Below, piece by piece: positions 41,292 to 49,286 of a stretch of 64,000 nt of DNA. Numbering within the stretch: position 1 is the first letter of the stretch; every line of letters begins with the position of its first letter. The stretch is taken from the NCBI RefSeq assembly GCF_001898805.1, contig NZ_MKVJ01000003.1, positions 82,525-146,524 on the forward strand, in the 5' to 3' direction. This stretch comes from Leifsonia sp. 71-9 (GTDB lineage: Bacteria; Actinomycetota; Actinomycetes; Actinomycetales; Microbacteriaceae). The notes beneath the pieces are model-generated. The model made no database searches. It saw nothing but the letters and a program-made list of their open reading frames with translations, and was not told the origin of the DNA. Made by a program: the position numbers and the translations under genes.

Positions 41292-42320
41292 ATGATCGAG
41301 AGCGGACGCGCCCCGGGGGTGCGCGAGGTCGCTGCCGCGGCGGGGGTCTCGCGGCAGACCGTGTCGCGCGTGCTGAACGACCACCCCAGCATCCGGCCGG
41401 AGACGCGCGACCGCGTGATCGCCGCCATGGCCGAGCTCAATTTCCGGCCCAACCGCGCCGCGCGGATGCTCACCACGGCCCGGTCGACGACCATCGGCGT
41501 GCTCGCGGCCTCCACCTCCTCCCTCTTCGGCCCCGCCTCCAGCATCGACGCGGTGGAGAACGCCGCGCGTGACGCCGGCTACTTCGTCACCGTCGCGCAC
41601 ACCTCCGCCCTGGACCGCGCCTCCGTCGAGGCCGCGCTCGACCATCTGCTCGCGCAGGCCGTCGAGGGCATCGTCGTGATCGCCCCGCAGCAGCGGGTGC
41701 AGGATGCGATGGCCGCCGTGTCCCTCTCCGTGCCTTCGGTCACGCTGCACGGCGCCGGGGCTGCAGGCGACGACGGCGTCTTCGTCGACCAGGTCGAGGG
41801 AGCCCGGCTGGCCACGCGCCACCTGATCGAGCGCGGGCACCGGCGCATCGCCCACCTGTGCGGTCCGGGCGACTGGGCCGAGGCGCGGGCCCGGCGCGAC
41901 GGGTTCCTGGCCGAGGTCGCGGACCACGCCGACGTCACGGGACTCGTCACCCGCGAGGGCGACTGGACCGCCGCCTCCGGAGCCGAGATCGGCGCGGAGC
42001 TGCTCTCGGAACGCCGCGCCGACGAGCGCGTGACCGCCGTCTTCTCCTCCAACGACCAGATGGCGCTCGGCGTGCTGCACGCCGCCCGCCTCGCCGGACG
42101 CCGCGTGCCGGAGGACCTCGCCGTCGTCGGCTTCGACGACATCCCCGAGGCCGCGTTCTTCGCGCCGCCCCTCACGACCGTCCGGCAGGACTTCCCCGAG
42201 CTCGGCCGCCGCTGCGTCGCCCGCCTGGTGTCGCTGATCGAAGGCGGCGGGGCGGACGGCGGCGGCGTCGCCTTTGGCGCGCCCGTCGCGCCGGTGCTGG
42301 TGGAGCGCGCGTCGGCGTAG
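41292..42320 (+). CDS. LacI-family regulator, probable repressor of the arabinose operon
   Basis: The 342-residue repressor has the LacI DNA-binding start VREVAAAAGVSRQTVSRVLNDHPSIRPETRDRVIAAM and hinge FRPNRAARMLTTARS. The sensor domain contains GVFVDQVEGARLATRHLIERGHRRIAHL and VVGFDDIPEAAFFAPPLTTV. TAGGGT lies six bases before the ATG. The next gene on the same strand, across a 484-base repeat-filled gap, is araB, whose promoter bears a perfect LacI-type palindrome. This makes the protein the likely arabinose regulator, which is an inference; no AraC-type regulator is nearby. Confidence 0.9.
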   Translation: MIESGRAPGVREVAAAAGVSRQTVSRVLNDHPSIRPETRDRVIAAMAELNFRPNRAARMLTTARSTTIGVLAASTSSLFGPASSIDAVENAARDAGYFVTVAHTSALDRASVEAALDHLLAQAVEGIVVIAPQQRVQDAMAAVSLSVPSVTLHGAGAAGDDGVFVDQVEGARLATRHLIERGHRRIAHLCGPGDWAEARARRDGFLAEVADHADVTGLVTREGDWTAASGAEIGAELLSERRADERVTAVFSSNDQMALGVLHAARLAGRRVPEDLAVVGFDDIPEAAFFAPPLTTVRQDFPELGRRCVARLVSLIEGGGADGGGVAFGAPVAPVLVERASA

Positions 42321-42342
42321 CGGCTGCGCCCGCGCGCGCGGC

Positions 42343-42726
42343 GTGTTGCGACGACTGGACGGGCTCGGCAAACGAGTGGTCGTGTTGCGACAAGTGGATG
42401 GGGCACGTGCCCGTCAGGCCTTCGCCGATTAACGAGTGGTCGAGACACGCCGTCATTGCGCGTGCTCGCGCGGCGTGTTGCGACGGCTGGATGGGGCGGG
42501 TGCCAGCCAAGTGGTCGCCGGTGAACGAGTGGTCGAGACATGCCGACAACGCGCGTGCGCGCGCGGCGTGTTGCGACGACTGGATGGGGCGGGTGCAAGT
42601 CAGGCGGTCATTGGTGAACGAGTGGTCGAGACGCGCCGTCAATGTGCGTGCTCGCGCGGCGTGTTGCGACGACTGGATGGGGCTGCGCGCCCGCGCGCGG
42701 CGTGTTGCGACAGGTGGATGGGCGCC
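42343..42726. repeat. Array of 93-bp hairpin-containing tandem repeats
   Basis: Units begin GTGTTGCGAC at 42343, 42382, 42475, 42568, 42661 and 42702. The three at 42382, 42475 and 42568 are exactly 93 bp; those at 42343 and 42661 are shortened (39 and 41 bp), and the last is partial. Each full unit ends with GAGTGGTCGAGACACGCCG, a short variable stretch and CGCGCGGC, which pairs with the first bases of the next unit to form a hairpin. The array fills most of the gap between the LacI gene and araB. It has no spacers like those of a CRISPR. Confidence 0.9.
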
Positions 42727-42733
42727 TCGCGGC

Positions 42734-42763
42734 TTGACGTGTGAGCGCCGCCCGCCGCATACT
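42734..42763 (+). promoter_or_regulatory. araB promoter
   Basis: TTGACG and CATACT are separated by 18 bases. The box lies just downstream of the repeat array and upstream of the operator. Confidence 0.65.
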
Positions 42764-42773
42764 GGAATCGCAA

Positions 42774-42789
42774 TTGTGACCGGTCACAA
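42774..42789. promoter_or_regulatory. LacI-type operator upstream of araB
   Basis: TTGTGACCGGTCACAA is a perfect 16-bp palindrome placed just downstream of the predicted transcription start. It resembles operators bound by LacI-family regulators in actinobacteria. Confidence 0.75.
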
Positions 42790-42804
42790 CGTGGTGAGGA
42801 ACAG

Positions 42805-44490
42805 ATGACGACTTCAGAGCGCGCCGGGGGCGACACCCCAGCACAGCCCACCCCCACCCGCGCCACCATCCGCGCCGGCCGCACCTCCCTCGGCATCGAG
42901 TTCGGCTCGACGCGCATCAAGGCGTGCCTGGTGGATGCGGCCGACCCGTCGCGCGTGCTGGCCGTCGGGTCGCACGAGTGGGAGAACGAGCTCGTCGACC
43001 GGGTGTGGACCTACTCCCTCGACGCGGTCTGGTCGGGTGTGCAGGCCGCGTATGCCGACCTGGTCGCCGACGCGGAGCGCGTGCACGACGCGCGACCCGA
43101 GACGTTCGGCGCGATCGGGGTCTCGGCGATGATGCACGGCTATCTCGCGTTCGACGCGGCGGGTGAGCTGCTCGTGCCGTTCCGCACCTGGCGCAACACG
43201 AGCACCGGGCCGGCGGCCGCCGAGCTCACCGAGCTGCTGGGCGTGAACATCCCGCTGCGCTGGTCGATCGCGCACCTCCACCAGGCGGTCCTCGACGCCG
43301 AGCCGCACCTCCCGCGCCTCGCCTCGATCACGACGCTCGCGGGCTACGTGCACCGCCGCCTCACCGGCCGATCCGTGCTCGGGGTGGGCGACGCGTCCGG
43401 GATGTTCCCGATCGATCCCGCCACCCGCGACTACGACGCTGACCTCGTCGCCCGCTACGACGCACTGCTCGCCGAGAAGGCGCCCGCGCTGGCTCCCGGG
43501 CTCGCGCTCGGCCGCCTCCTGCCCGAGGTGCTCGTGGCGGGCCGGGCGGCCGGCGAGCTGACGGCCGAGGGGGCTGCCCTGCTGGACCCGTCCGGCGCTC
43601 TGCGCCCGGGCGTCCCGCTCTGCCCGCCGGAGGGCGACGCCGGCACCGGGATGGTCGCGACCAGCTCGGTCGCGCCCCGCACGGGCAACGTCAGCGCGGG
43701 CACCAGCATCTTCGCGATGGTCGTGCTCGAGCGGCCGCTCACGAGCGTGCACCACGAGCTCGACGTCGTCACGACGCCGGCCGGCGACCCGGTCGCGATG
43801 GTCCACTGCAACAACGGGGCGAGCGAACTCGCGGCGTGGGCGGGTCTGTTCGGCCGGTTCGCCGAGGCCGCGGGTGTGCCGGTCGATGCCGACGCCGCGT
43901 ACGACGCCCTGTTCCAGGAGGCACTGACCGGCGAGAGCGACGCCGGCGGCCTCCTGGCCTACAACCACCTGGCCGGCGAGCCGATCGCGGGGCTCGAGGA
44001 GGGCCGGCCGCTGGTCGTGCGGACGCCGGGCAGCCGGTTCACGCTCGGCAACTTCATGCGCGCGCAGCTCTACGGCGTGTTCGGCACCCTGGCGCTCGGG
44101 ATGCGCGTGCTCGCCGACGAGGGCGTCGCGCTCGACCGGATGTTCGCCCACGGGGGGATGTTCCGCACCGCCGGGGTCGCGCAGCGGTTTCTCGCGGGTG
44201 CGCTCGACGCGCCGGTGTCGGTCGCCGAGACGGCGTCCGAGGGCGGCGCGTGGGGCATCGCGGTGCTGGCCGGCTACCTCGCGGAGGCGGAGAGCGGCGT
44301 GAGCCTGGACGAGTACCTTCGCCGCCGCGTCTTCCGCGGCTTCGTCTTCGAGACCACCGCTCCGCATCCCGGCGATGTCGCCGGCTTCGGCGCCTACCTC
44401 GACCAGTACCGTGCCGGCCTCGCCATCGAGCGCGCGGCCGTCGACGCGATCCCCCTCGCCGCAGCCACCCCGGAAGGAGCCGCCCGGTGA
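42805..44490 (+). CDS. araB: FGGY-family sugar kinase, probable L-ribulokinase
   Basis: The 561-residue kinase phosphorylates a ketopentose at the expense of ATP. It has the FGGY phosphate-binding start SLGIEFGSTRIKACLVD, catalytic-region GVSAMMHGYLAF and FGGY-type C-terminal blocks (AHGGMFRTAGVAQRFLAGAL, ETASEGGAWGIAVLAGY). Its sequence is closer to xylulokinase-like actinobacterial AraB proteins than to E. coli AraB, so the substrate is assigned from araD and araA directly downstream. The ATG follows GAGGA. The stop overlaps a GTG in the sequence GTGA, starting a short coupling peptide. It is the first gene of the operon. Confidence 0.88.
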   Translation: MTTSERAGGDTPAQPTPTRATIRAGRTSLGIEFGSTRIKACLVDAADPSRVLAVGSHEWENELVDRVWTYSLDAVWSGVQAAYADLVADAERVHDARPETFGAIGVSAMMHGYLAFDAAGELLVPFRTWRNTSTGPAAAELTELLGVNIPLRWSIAHLHQAVLDAEPHLPRLASITTLAGYVHRRLTGRSVLGVGDASGMFPIDPATRDYDADLVARYDALLAEKAPALAPGLALGRLLPEVLVAGRAAGELTAEGAALLDPSGALRPGVPLCPPEGDAGTGMVATSSVAPRTGNVSAGTSIFAMVVLERPLTSVHHELDVVTTPAGDPVAMVHCNNGASELAAWAGLFGRFAEAAGVPVDADAAYDALFQEALTGESDAGGLLAYNHLAGEPIAGLEEGRPLVVRTPGSRFTLGNFMRAQLYGVFGTLALGMRVLADEGVALDRMFAHGGMFRTAGVAQRFLAGALDAPVSVAETASEGGAWGIAVLAGYLAEAESGVSLDEYLRRRVFRGFVFETTAPHPGDVAGFGAYLDQYRAGLAIERAAVDAIPLAAATPEGAAR

Positions 44491-44573
44491 GCGACGCATC
44501 CGACGCGGCATCGACCGACGCACCCGCCGCCGCATCGACCGCCGCATCCATCTTGGAAGGAGCCACCCGGTGA
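44487..44573 (+). CDS. Predicted 28-aa coupling peptide between araB and araD
   Basis: GGAAGGAG lies before GTG 44487, which overlaps the araB stop. The frame gives MSDASDAASTDAPAAASTAA and then SILEGATR before a stop that overlaps the araD GTG. It is the first copy of an 83-bp tandem duplication whose second copy is the real araD start. The peptide itself probably has no function, but ribosomes finishing araB should pass through it before reaching araD. Whether it is translated needs testing. Confidence 0.5.
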   Translation: MSDASDAASTDAPAAASTAASILEGATR

Positions 44574-44652
44574 CCGACGCATCCGCCGCGGCATCGACCG
44601 CTGCATCCGCCGCCGCATCGACCGCCGCACCCCCCGCCGCATCGACCGCCGC
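44490..44652. repeat. 24-bp tandem repeats and 83-bp duplication at the araB-araD junction
   Basis: Blocks of the form GCCGCCGCATCGACCGCCGC plus CWYCC (variants with GACGCG or CCCGCC at the start) occur five times, two in the first half and three in the second. The ribosome binding site GGAAGGAGCC occurs at 44472 and again at 44555, 83 bases apart. Confidence 0.8.
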
Positions 44653-45361
44653 ACCCGCCCACGCCCACCCCGAGCCCCCCGCCGTCCGGCGCGTGCGCGA
44701 GCAGGTCGCCGCGCTGCACGCCGAGCTGGTGCGCTACGGCCTCGTGGTGTGGACGGGCGGCAACGTCTCGGGCCGCGTGCCCGGGGAGGACCTCTTCGTC
44801 ATCAAGCCGAGCGGCGTCGACTACGACGATCTGGCTCCCGAGAACATGATCCTGTGCACGCTGGACGGGGAGGTCGTCCCGGGCTCGCTCGGATGTGACC
44901 GGTCCCCTTCGTCCGACACCGCTGCGCACGCCTACGTGTACCGCGAGCTGCCCGAGGTCGGCGGCGTCGTGCACACGCACTCCACCTACGCGACCGCGTG
45001 GGCGGCGCGCGCCGAGCCCATCCCGTGCGTCATCACCGCGATGGCGGACGAGTTCGGCGGCGAGATCCCGGTCGGGCCGTTCGCGATCATCGGTGACGAC
45101 TCCATCGGCCGCGGCATCGTCGCGACGCTCGCCGGCCACCGCAGCCGCGCCGTCCTGATGCAGAACCACGGCGTCTTCACCATCGGCCGGGATGCCCGCG
45201 ACGCGGTGAAGGCCGCCGTGATGGCCGAGGACGTCGCCCGCACCGTCCATCTCGCGCGGGAGGGCGGACCGCTCGTGCCCATCCCGCAAGAAGCGATCGA
45301 CCGCCTCTTCGACCGCTACCAGAACGTCTACGGACAGACCCCGGAAGGTGCCATCTCCTGA
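44570..45361 (+). CDS. araD: L-ribulose-5-phosphate 4-epimerase
   Basis: The 263-residue enzyme converts L-ribulose 5-phosphate to D-xylulose 5-phosphate. The class II aldolase fold is clear: [25 protein letters not shown], the zinc ligands in [11 protein letters not shown] and [11 protein letters not shown]. The start at GTG 44570 follows GGAAGGAG. The first forty residues (Ala/Ser/Thr/Pro-rich, ending HAHPEPP) come from a 24-bp tandem repeat and are absent from ordinary AraD proteins, which begin near [16 protein letters not shown]. Its stop overlaps the araA start (TGATG). Function is certain; the unusual N-terminus is described separately. Confidence 0.92.
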   Translation: MTDASAAASTAASAAASTAAPPAASTAAPAHAHPEPPAVRRVREQVAALHAELVRYGLVVWTGGNVSGRVPGEDLFVIKPSGVDYDDLAPENMILCTLDGEVVPGSLGCDRSPSSDTAAHAYVYRELPEVGGVVHTHSTYATAWAARAEPIPCVITAMADEFGGEIPVGPFAIIGDDSIGRGIVATLAGHRSRAVLMQNHGVFTIGRDARDAVKAAVMAEDVARTVHLAREGGPLVPIPQEAIDRLFDRYQNVYGQTPEGAIS

Positions 45362-46893
45362 TGCCGAAGCTCACCCCGTCCCCGAATTCCGCCACCCTCG
45401 ACGGCTACGAGGTGTGGTTCCTCACCGGCAGCCAGCACCTCTACGGGCCCGAGACGCTCGCGCAGGTCGCCGAGCAGTCCCGGCAGATCGCCGACGAGCT
45501 CGGCGCGTCCGCCGACGTGCCGGTGCGCGTGGTGTGGAAGCCGGTGCTCACCGACTCTGACGCCATCCGCCGCGTGATGCTGGAGGCGAACGCCGACGAC
45601 ACCGTGATCGGCCTGGTGGCGTGGATGCACACCTTCAGCCCCGCGAAGATGTGGATCACCGGGCTCGACGCCCTGCAGAAGCCGCTCCTCCACTTCCACA
45701 CCCAGGCGAACGTCGAGCTGCCGTGGGGCGAGATCGACTTCGACTTCATGAACCTCAACCAGGCCGCGCACGGCGACCGCGAGTTCGGGTACATCCAGAC
45801 CCGCCTCGGCGTGCCGCGGACCACCGTCGTCGGCCACGTGAGCAACCCGACGGTCACCTCCCGCATCGGCACCTGGACCCGCGCCGCCGCGGGCTGGGCC
45901 GCCACCCGCTCGCTGAAGCTCGCGCGGTTCGGCGACAACATGCGCTTCGTCGCGGTGACCGAGGGCGACAAGACCGAGGCCGAGCTGGCGTTCGGCGTGC
46001 AGGTCAACACCTGGGGTGTCAACGAGCTCGCCGACGCCGTTGCCGCGGCCTCCTCCGCCGAGGTGGATGCGCTCGTCGCCGAATACGAGGAGCTCTACGA
46101 TGTCGCGGCCGAGCTCCGCCGCGGCGGCGACCGTCACCAGTCGCTGCGCGACGGCGCCGCGATCGAGCTGGGCCTGCGCTCCTTCCTCGAGGGCGGCGGC
46201 TTCGGCGCCTTCACCACCAGCTTCGAGGACCTCGGCGCGCTGAAGCAGCTCCCGGGCCTCGCCGTGCAGCGGCTCATGGCCGAGGGCTACGGGTTCGGCG
46301 CCGAGGGCGACTGGAAGACCGCGATCCTCGTGCGCGCCGCGAACGTGATGGGCGCGGGCCTGCCGGGCGGCGCCTCCCTCATGGAGGACTACACATACGA
46401 CCTGACGCCGGGCGACGAGCGCATCCTGGGCGCCCACATGCTCGAGGTCTCGCCGACGCTCACGACCGCGAAGCCCACCCTCGAGGTGCACCCGCTCGGC
46501 ATCGGCGGCAAGGACGACCCCGTGCGCCTCGTCTTCACGGCGACGCCCGGCCCCGCCGTCGTGGTGGCGCTCTCCGACATGCGCGACCGCTTCCGGCTCG
46601 TCGCGAACGTGGTGGAGGTCGTGGAGCCGTCGGCTCCGCTGCCCAAGCTCCCGGTCGGCCGCGCCGTGTGGAAGCCGGCGCCCGACTTCACCACCTCGGC
46701 GACGGCGTGGCTGGAGGCCGGCGCCGCGCACCACACCGTGATGAGCACGGCCGTCGGGGTGGAGGCCTTCGCCGACTTCGCCCGCATCGCCCGCACCGAG
46801 CTGCTCGTGATCGACGACGACACCACCCTGCGCGGCTTCGAGCGCGAGCTCGACTGGAACGCCGCCTACTACCGCCTCGCCCGCGGCATCTGA
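45361..46893 (+). CDS. araA: L-arabinose isomerase
   Basis: The 510-residue enzyme converts L-arabinose to L-ribulose. It matches the AraA family throughout: [79 protein letters not shown] and [26 protein letters not shown]. The acidic and histidine metal ligands lie within the last two. The ATG at 45361 overlaps the araD stop by one base. With araB and araD it completes the route to xylulose 5-phosphate. No arabinose transporter is in the window. Confidence 0.97.
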   Translation: MPKLTPSPNSATLDGYEVWFLTGSQHLYGPETLAQVAEQSRQIADELGASADVPVRVVWKPVLTDSDAIRRVMLEANADDTVIGLVAWMHTFSPAKMWITGLDALQKPLLHFHTQANVELPWGEIDFDFMNLNQAAHGDREFGYIQTRLGVPRTTVVGHVSNPTVTSRIGTWTRAAAGWAATRSLKLARFGDNMRFVAVTEGDKTEAELAFGVQVNTWGVNELADAVAAASSAEVDALVAEYEELYDVAAELRRGGDRHQSLRDGAAIELGLRSFLEGGGFGAFTTSFEDLGALKQLPGLAVQRLMAEGYGFGAEGDWKTAILVRAANVMGAGLPGGASLMEDYTYDLTPGDERILGAHMLEVSPTLTTAKPTLEVHPLGIGGKDDPVRLVFTATPGPAVVVALSDMRDRFRLVANVVEVVEPSAPLPKLPVGRAVWKPAPDFTTSATAWLEAGAAHHTVMSTAVGVEAFADFARIARTELLVIDDDTTLRGFERELDWNAAYYRLARGI

Positions 46894-46908
46894 CCCGGGT
46901 CTCCCTCG

Positions 46909-46946
46909 TCCTGGCCGCCGGCATGTCATCGGCCCGGCGGCCAGGA
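46909..46946. terminator. Terminator-like hairpin after araA
   Basis: A perfect 12-bp stem (TCCTGGCCGCCG with CGGCGGCCAGGA) and a 14-base loop start 16 bases after the araA stop. No T-run is present. Confidence 0.55.
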
Positions 46947-46995
46947 TCCTCCTCGGCCAAGCGCTCGCCGAGACGGCACGAATTCATAGAGAATG

Positions 46996-47028
46996 CGCCG
47001 AGGCGGCGGAGAGTTCGCCGCCTCGGCG
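46996..47028. terminator. Terminator-like hairpin after the PucR-type gene
   Basis: A perfect 13-bp stem (CGCCGAGGCGGCG with CGCCGCCTCGGCG) closes a 7-base loop, four bases after the minus-strand gene's stop. Confidence 0.6.
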
Positions 47029-47032
47029 ACCG

Positions 47033-48052
47033 CTACGGGAGGCGGGACTCGCGCAGCGCGAGCAGCTGGCGCGCCGCGGTGTAGCGCATGCGGCCGAGGG
47101 TGCTCCGCGGGTCGTACCCGAGACGGTCGAGCGCCCGCGGGAGGCGCGCCTGCACGGTCGAGTGGTGCATCCCGAGCGCCACGGCGGCGGCGCGCACGCT
47201 GCCGTGCTCGACCAGCGCGTCCATCGTCGTGAGCAGGTCGCGACGGTCGTCGCGTGCGTGGTCGTCCCGCAGCGCGAGGAGGGCGGCGACATCGGGATGC
47301 GGCGGTGCGCCCGGAGCAGCAGCATCGGCGGCGAGGGCGGCGTCGAGCACCACGCCGAGATCCTGCGCGCGGAAGAGAGGACGCGGCGAGCCGCTCAGCC
47401 GCAGCGCCACGACCGCGCTGCGCCACGACCGGGGGAGCGTCTCCCAACCGCCGGCGACCCCCACGCCCGTCGGGTGTGCGGGCGAGGCCGGCGGATCCAC
47501 GGTGAGCGATGCGCGCAGCACTCCGTACCGTGTCGCCACGATCACCGCGGGACCGCATCCCGGATCCGGATCGGTCGGGAGGGTCGCGACCACAGCGACA
47601 GACGCGCCGGTCAGTCGCAGGGCGCCGGCGGCGCGGGCGCGCGCCTCGGGGTCGGCATGCTCGTCCAGCAGCAGTTCCGCGGAGGCCGTGGCCGGCTGCC
47701 GCCGTGCGTGGGCGGTCGTGGCGGCGAGGGTCATCCGCTCGACGATGATCGCGTCGTTGGCGTGCGGCTCGCCCTCGCCCTCGCGCTCGAGCCAGCCCGA
47801 GGCGTCGCCGACCTCGTGCGCGGCGACGACGGGCGCGGTGGGGCCGCCCTGCGCCCGCCCCTCGGGATCGAAGCGCAGCACGCGGCCGTCGAGCGCGACG
47901 CCCGCCGTGGCCCCCGAGAGCACGGCGCCCGCGCGAACGATGGCGGGGACTCCGGCCTGGCCGGTGGTCAGCGTGTCGAAGAACTCGATCACCTTGAGGC
48001 TCTCGCCCGCCTGCGGGTCGACGGCCGCGAGACGCCCGACGAGCTGATGCAT
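47033..48052 (-). CDS. PucR/CdaR-type transcriptional regulator
   Basis: The 339-residue regulator has a poorly conserved N-terminal sensor region and a clear PucR C-terminal helix-turn-helix: LLTTMDALVEHGSVRAAAVALGMHHSTVQARLPRALDRLGYDPRSTLGRMRYTAARQLL. Proteins of this layout respond to diverse small molecules, and the effector here is unknown. A TAGGGT box is present about 55 bases upstream, so unlike many neighbours it has a leader. It lies convergent with araA and upstream of the esterase gene on the same strand, which it might regulate. Confidence 0.85.
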   Translation of the reverse strand: MHQLVGRLAAVDPQAGESLKVIEFFDTLTTGQAGVPAIVRAGAVLSGATAGVALDGRVLRFDPEGRAQGGPTAPVVAAHEVGDASGWLEREGEGEPHANDAIIVERMTLAATTAHARRQPATASAELLLDEHADPEARARAAGALRLTGASVAVVATLPTDPDPGCGPAVIVATRYGVLRASLTVDPPASPAHPTGVGVAGGWETLPRSWRSAVVALRLSGSPRPLFRAQDLGVVLDAALAADAAAPGAPPHPDVAALLALRDDHARDDRRDLLTTMDALVEHGSVRAAAVALGMHHSTVQARLPRALDRLGYDPRSTLGRMRYTAARQLLALRESRLP

Positions 48053-48147
48053 CCCATGCTCCCTCGCTCGGCGACGCCCTGCTCAGAGGGTTTCGCCCCA
48101 CCCTAGTCGCGCCGGAGGTCGGGTGGGGCGAAGCGGATGAGGCACCC

Positions 48148-49119
48148 TCAGCCCTCGATCAGGCGCGCGACCCAGTTGGTGCGGGCCTCGAGCATGAGCT
48201 GGCTGATCCGCGCGTGCGGCGCCATCATGTCGAACCCGTGGAAGCCTCCCGGCCAGACGTGCAGCTCGGCCTCGCCTCCCGCCGCCCAGATGGCGGAGGC
48301 GTACGCGACGTCCTCGTCGCGGAACACCTCGGCCGACCCGCAGTCGATGAAGGCGGGCGGGAGGCCGCCGAGGTCCGTCGCGCGCGCCGGGGCCGCGTAG
48401 ATGGAGACGTCGTCGCCGCCACGCCGATCGCCGAGCAGCGCGGACCAGCCGGTGATGTTGCTGCCGCGGTCCCAGACGCCGACGCCGTCGATCTGCTGGG
48501 TGGAGACGGTCGCGTCGCGGTCGTCCAGCATCCCGTAGATGAGCACCTGGCCGATGAGCGCGGGCCCCTTGCGGTCGCGGGCGAGCAGGGCGGTCCCGGC
48601 GGCGAGGCCACCGCCCGCCGAGGCGCCGGCGATGAGGATGCGCTCCGCGTCGATCCCGAGCTCGGCCGCGTGCTCGGCGGTCCAGACGAGGCCGGCGTAG
48701 CAGTCCTCGACCGGGTAGGGGTCGGGGAACTCGGGGGCGAGGCGGTACTCGACCGAGACGCAGACGGCGTCGAAGCGCTCGACCCATTCGAGCGGTTGCA
48801 GGAGGCCGGTGTAGCGGTCGCCCATGATCATCCCGCCGCCGTGCGTGTGATAGATCCCCGGGCCGTACCCGGTGTGGTCGGCGCGGGCGAAGACGGTCAC
48901 CTCGATGCTGTCGCCGCCGTGGCCGGGGACGGTGTGCGTGCGATGCACGATGGAGCGGTCGCCGACGAGCTCGTCGACGGCGCTGGCGACGACGGTCGAC
49001 TGCCGCAGCAGCGGGATCATCTCGGGCGTCAGCGTCGGGGGCAGCTGTTCGGCGAGGGCGGTGAGCACGGCGGCCAGTTCGGGGTCGAACGGCGGGCGGG
49101 CGATGGTCGTGTCTGTCAT
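48148..49119 (-). CDS. HSL-type alpha/beta-hydrolase (esterase)
   Basis: The 323-residue enzyme belongs to the hormone-sensitive lipase-like esterases. The oxyanion-hole motif HTHGGGMIMGD and nucleophile elbow GASAGGGLA are present, together with a late histidine in WPGGFHGFDMM and an acidic residue in CGSAEVFRDEDV. It would cleave small acyl esters in the cytoplasm. The ATG at 49119 follows GGAGGAG. It lies 95 bases upstream of the PucR-type gene, on the same strand. The substrate is unknown. Confidence 0.93.
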   Translation of the reverse strand: MTDTTIARPPFDPELAAVLTALAEQLPPTLTPEMIPLLRQSTVVASAVDELVGDRSIVHRTHTVPGHGGDSIEVTVFARADHTGYGPGIYHTHGGGMIMGDRYTGLLQPLEWVERFDAVCVSVEYRLAPEFPDPYPVEDCYAGLVWTAEHAAELGIDAERILIAGASAGGGLAAGTALLARDRKGPALIGQVLIYGMLDDRDATVSTQQIDGVGVWDRGSNITGWSALLGDRRGGDDVSIYAAPARATDLGGLPPAFIDCGSAEVFRDEDVAYASAIWAAGGEAELHVWPGGFHGFDMMAPHARISQLMLEARTNWVARLIEG

Positions 49120-49286
49120 GGTCTCCTCCGGGGTGAACGACGGTGTTCGGATGCCGGCAGCCTCAGCCTCGCAGCAGCCGAACGCCTCCCGCCGCAGCCA
49201 TTCCGGTCGGTTCCGCCCCTCTCGCCCCGCCGAACGCGCGCTCCCCGGTCTGGCGGCGGGTGCGGGTGCAGGGGTTGGATGGGCGT

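Noticed and set aside
42172-42642. Minus-strand open frame encoding 31-residue peptide repeats across the array
   Set aside because: The frame is open because the repeat unit is a multiple of three. It runs antisense into the LacI gene and has no ribosome binding site or recognisable fold.
42343-42726. CRISPR-like array
   Set aside because: Units are 93 bp with no distinct constant repeat and variable spacer, unit lengths vary by internal deletion, and no cas gene is nearby.
44487-44573. Frameshifted, broken araD
   Set aside because: The complete araD frame with its own binding site starts at 44570 and is intact. The upstream piece is a duplicated start region, not a lost part of the enzyme.
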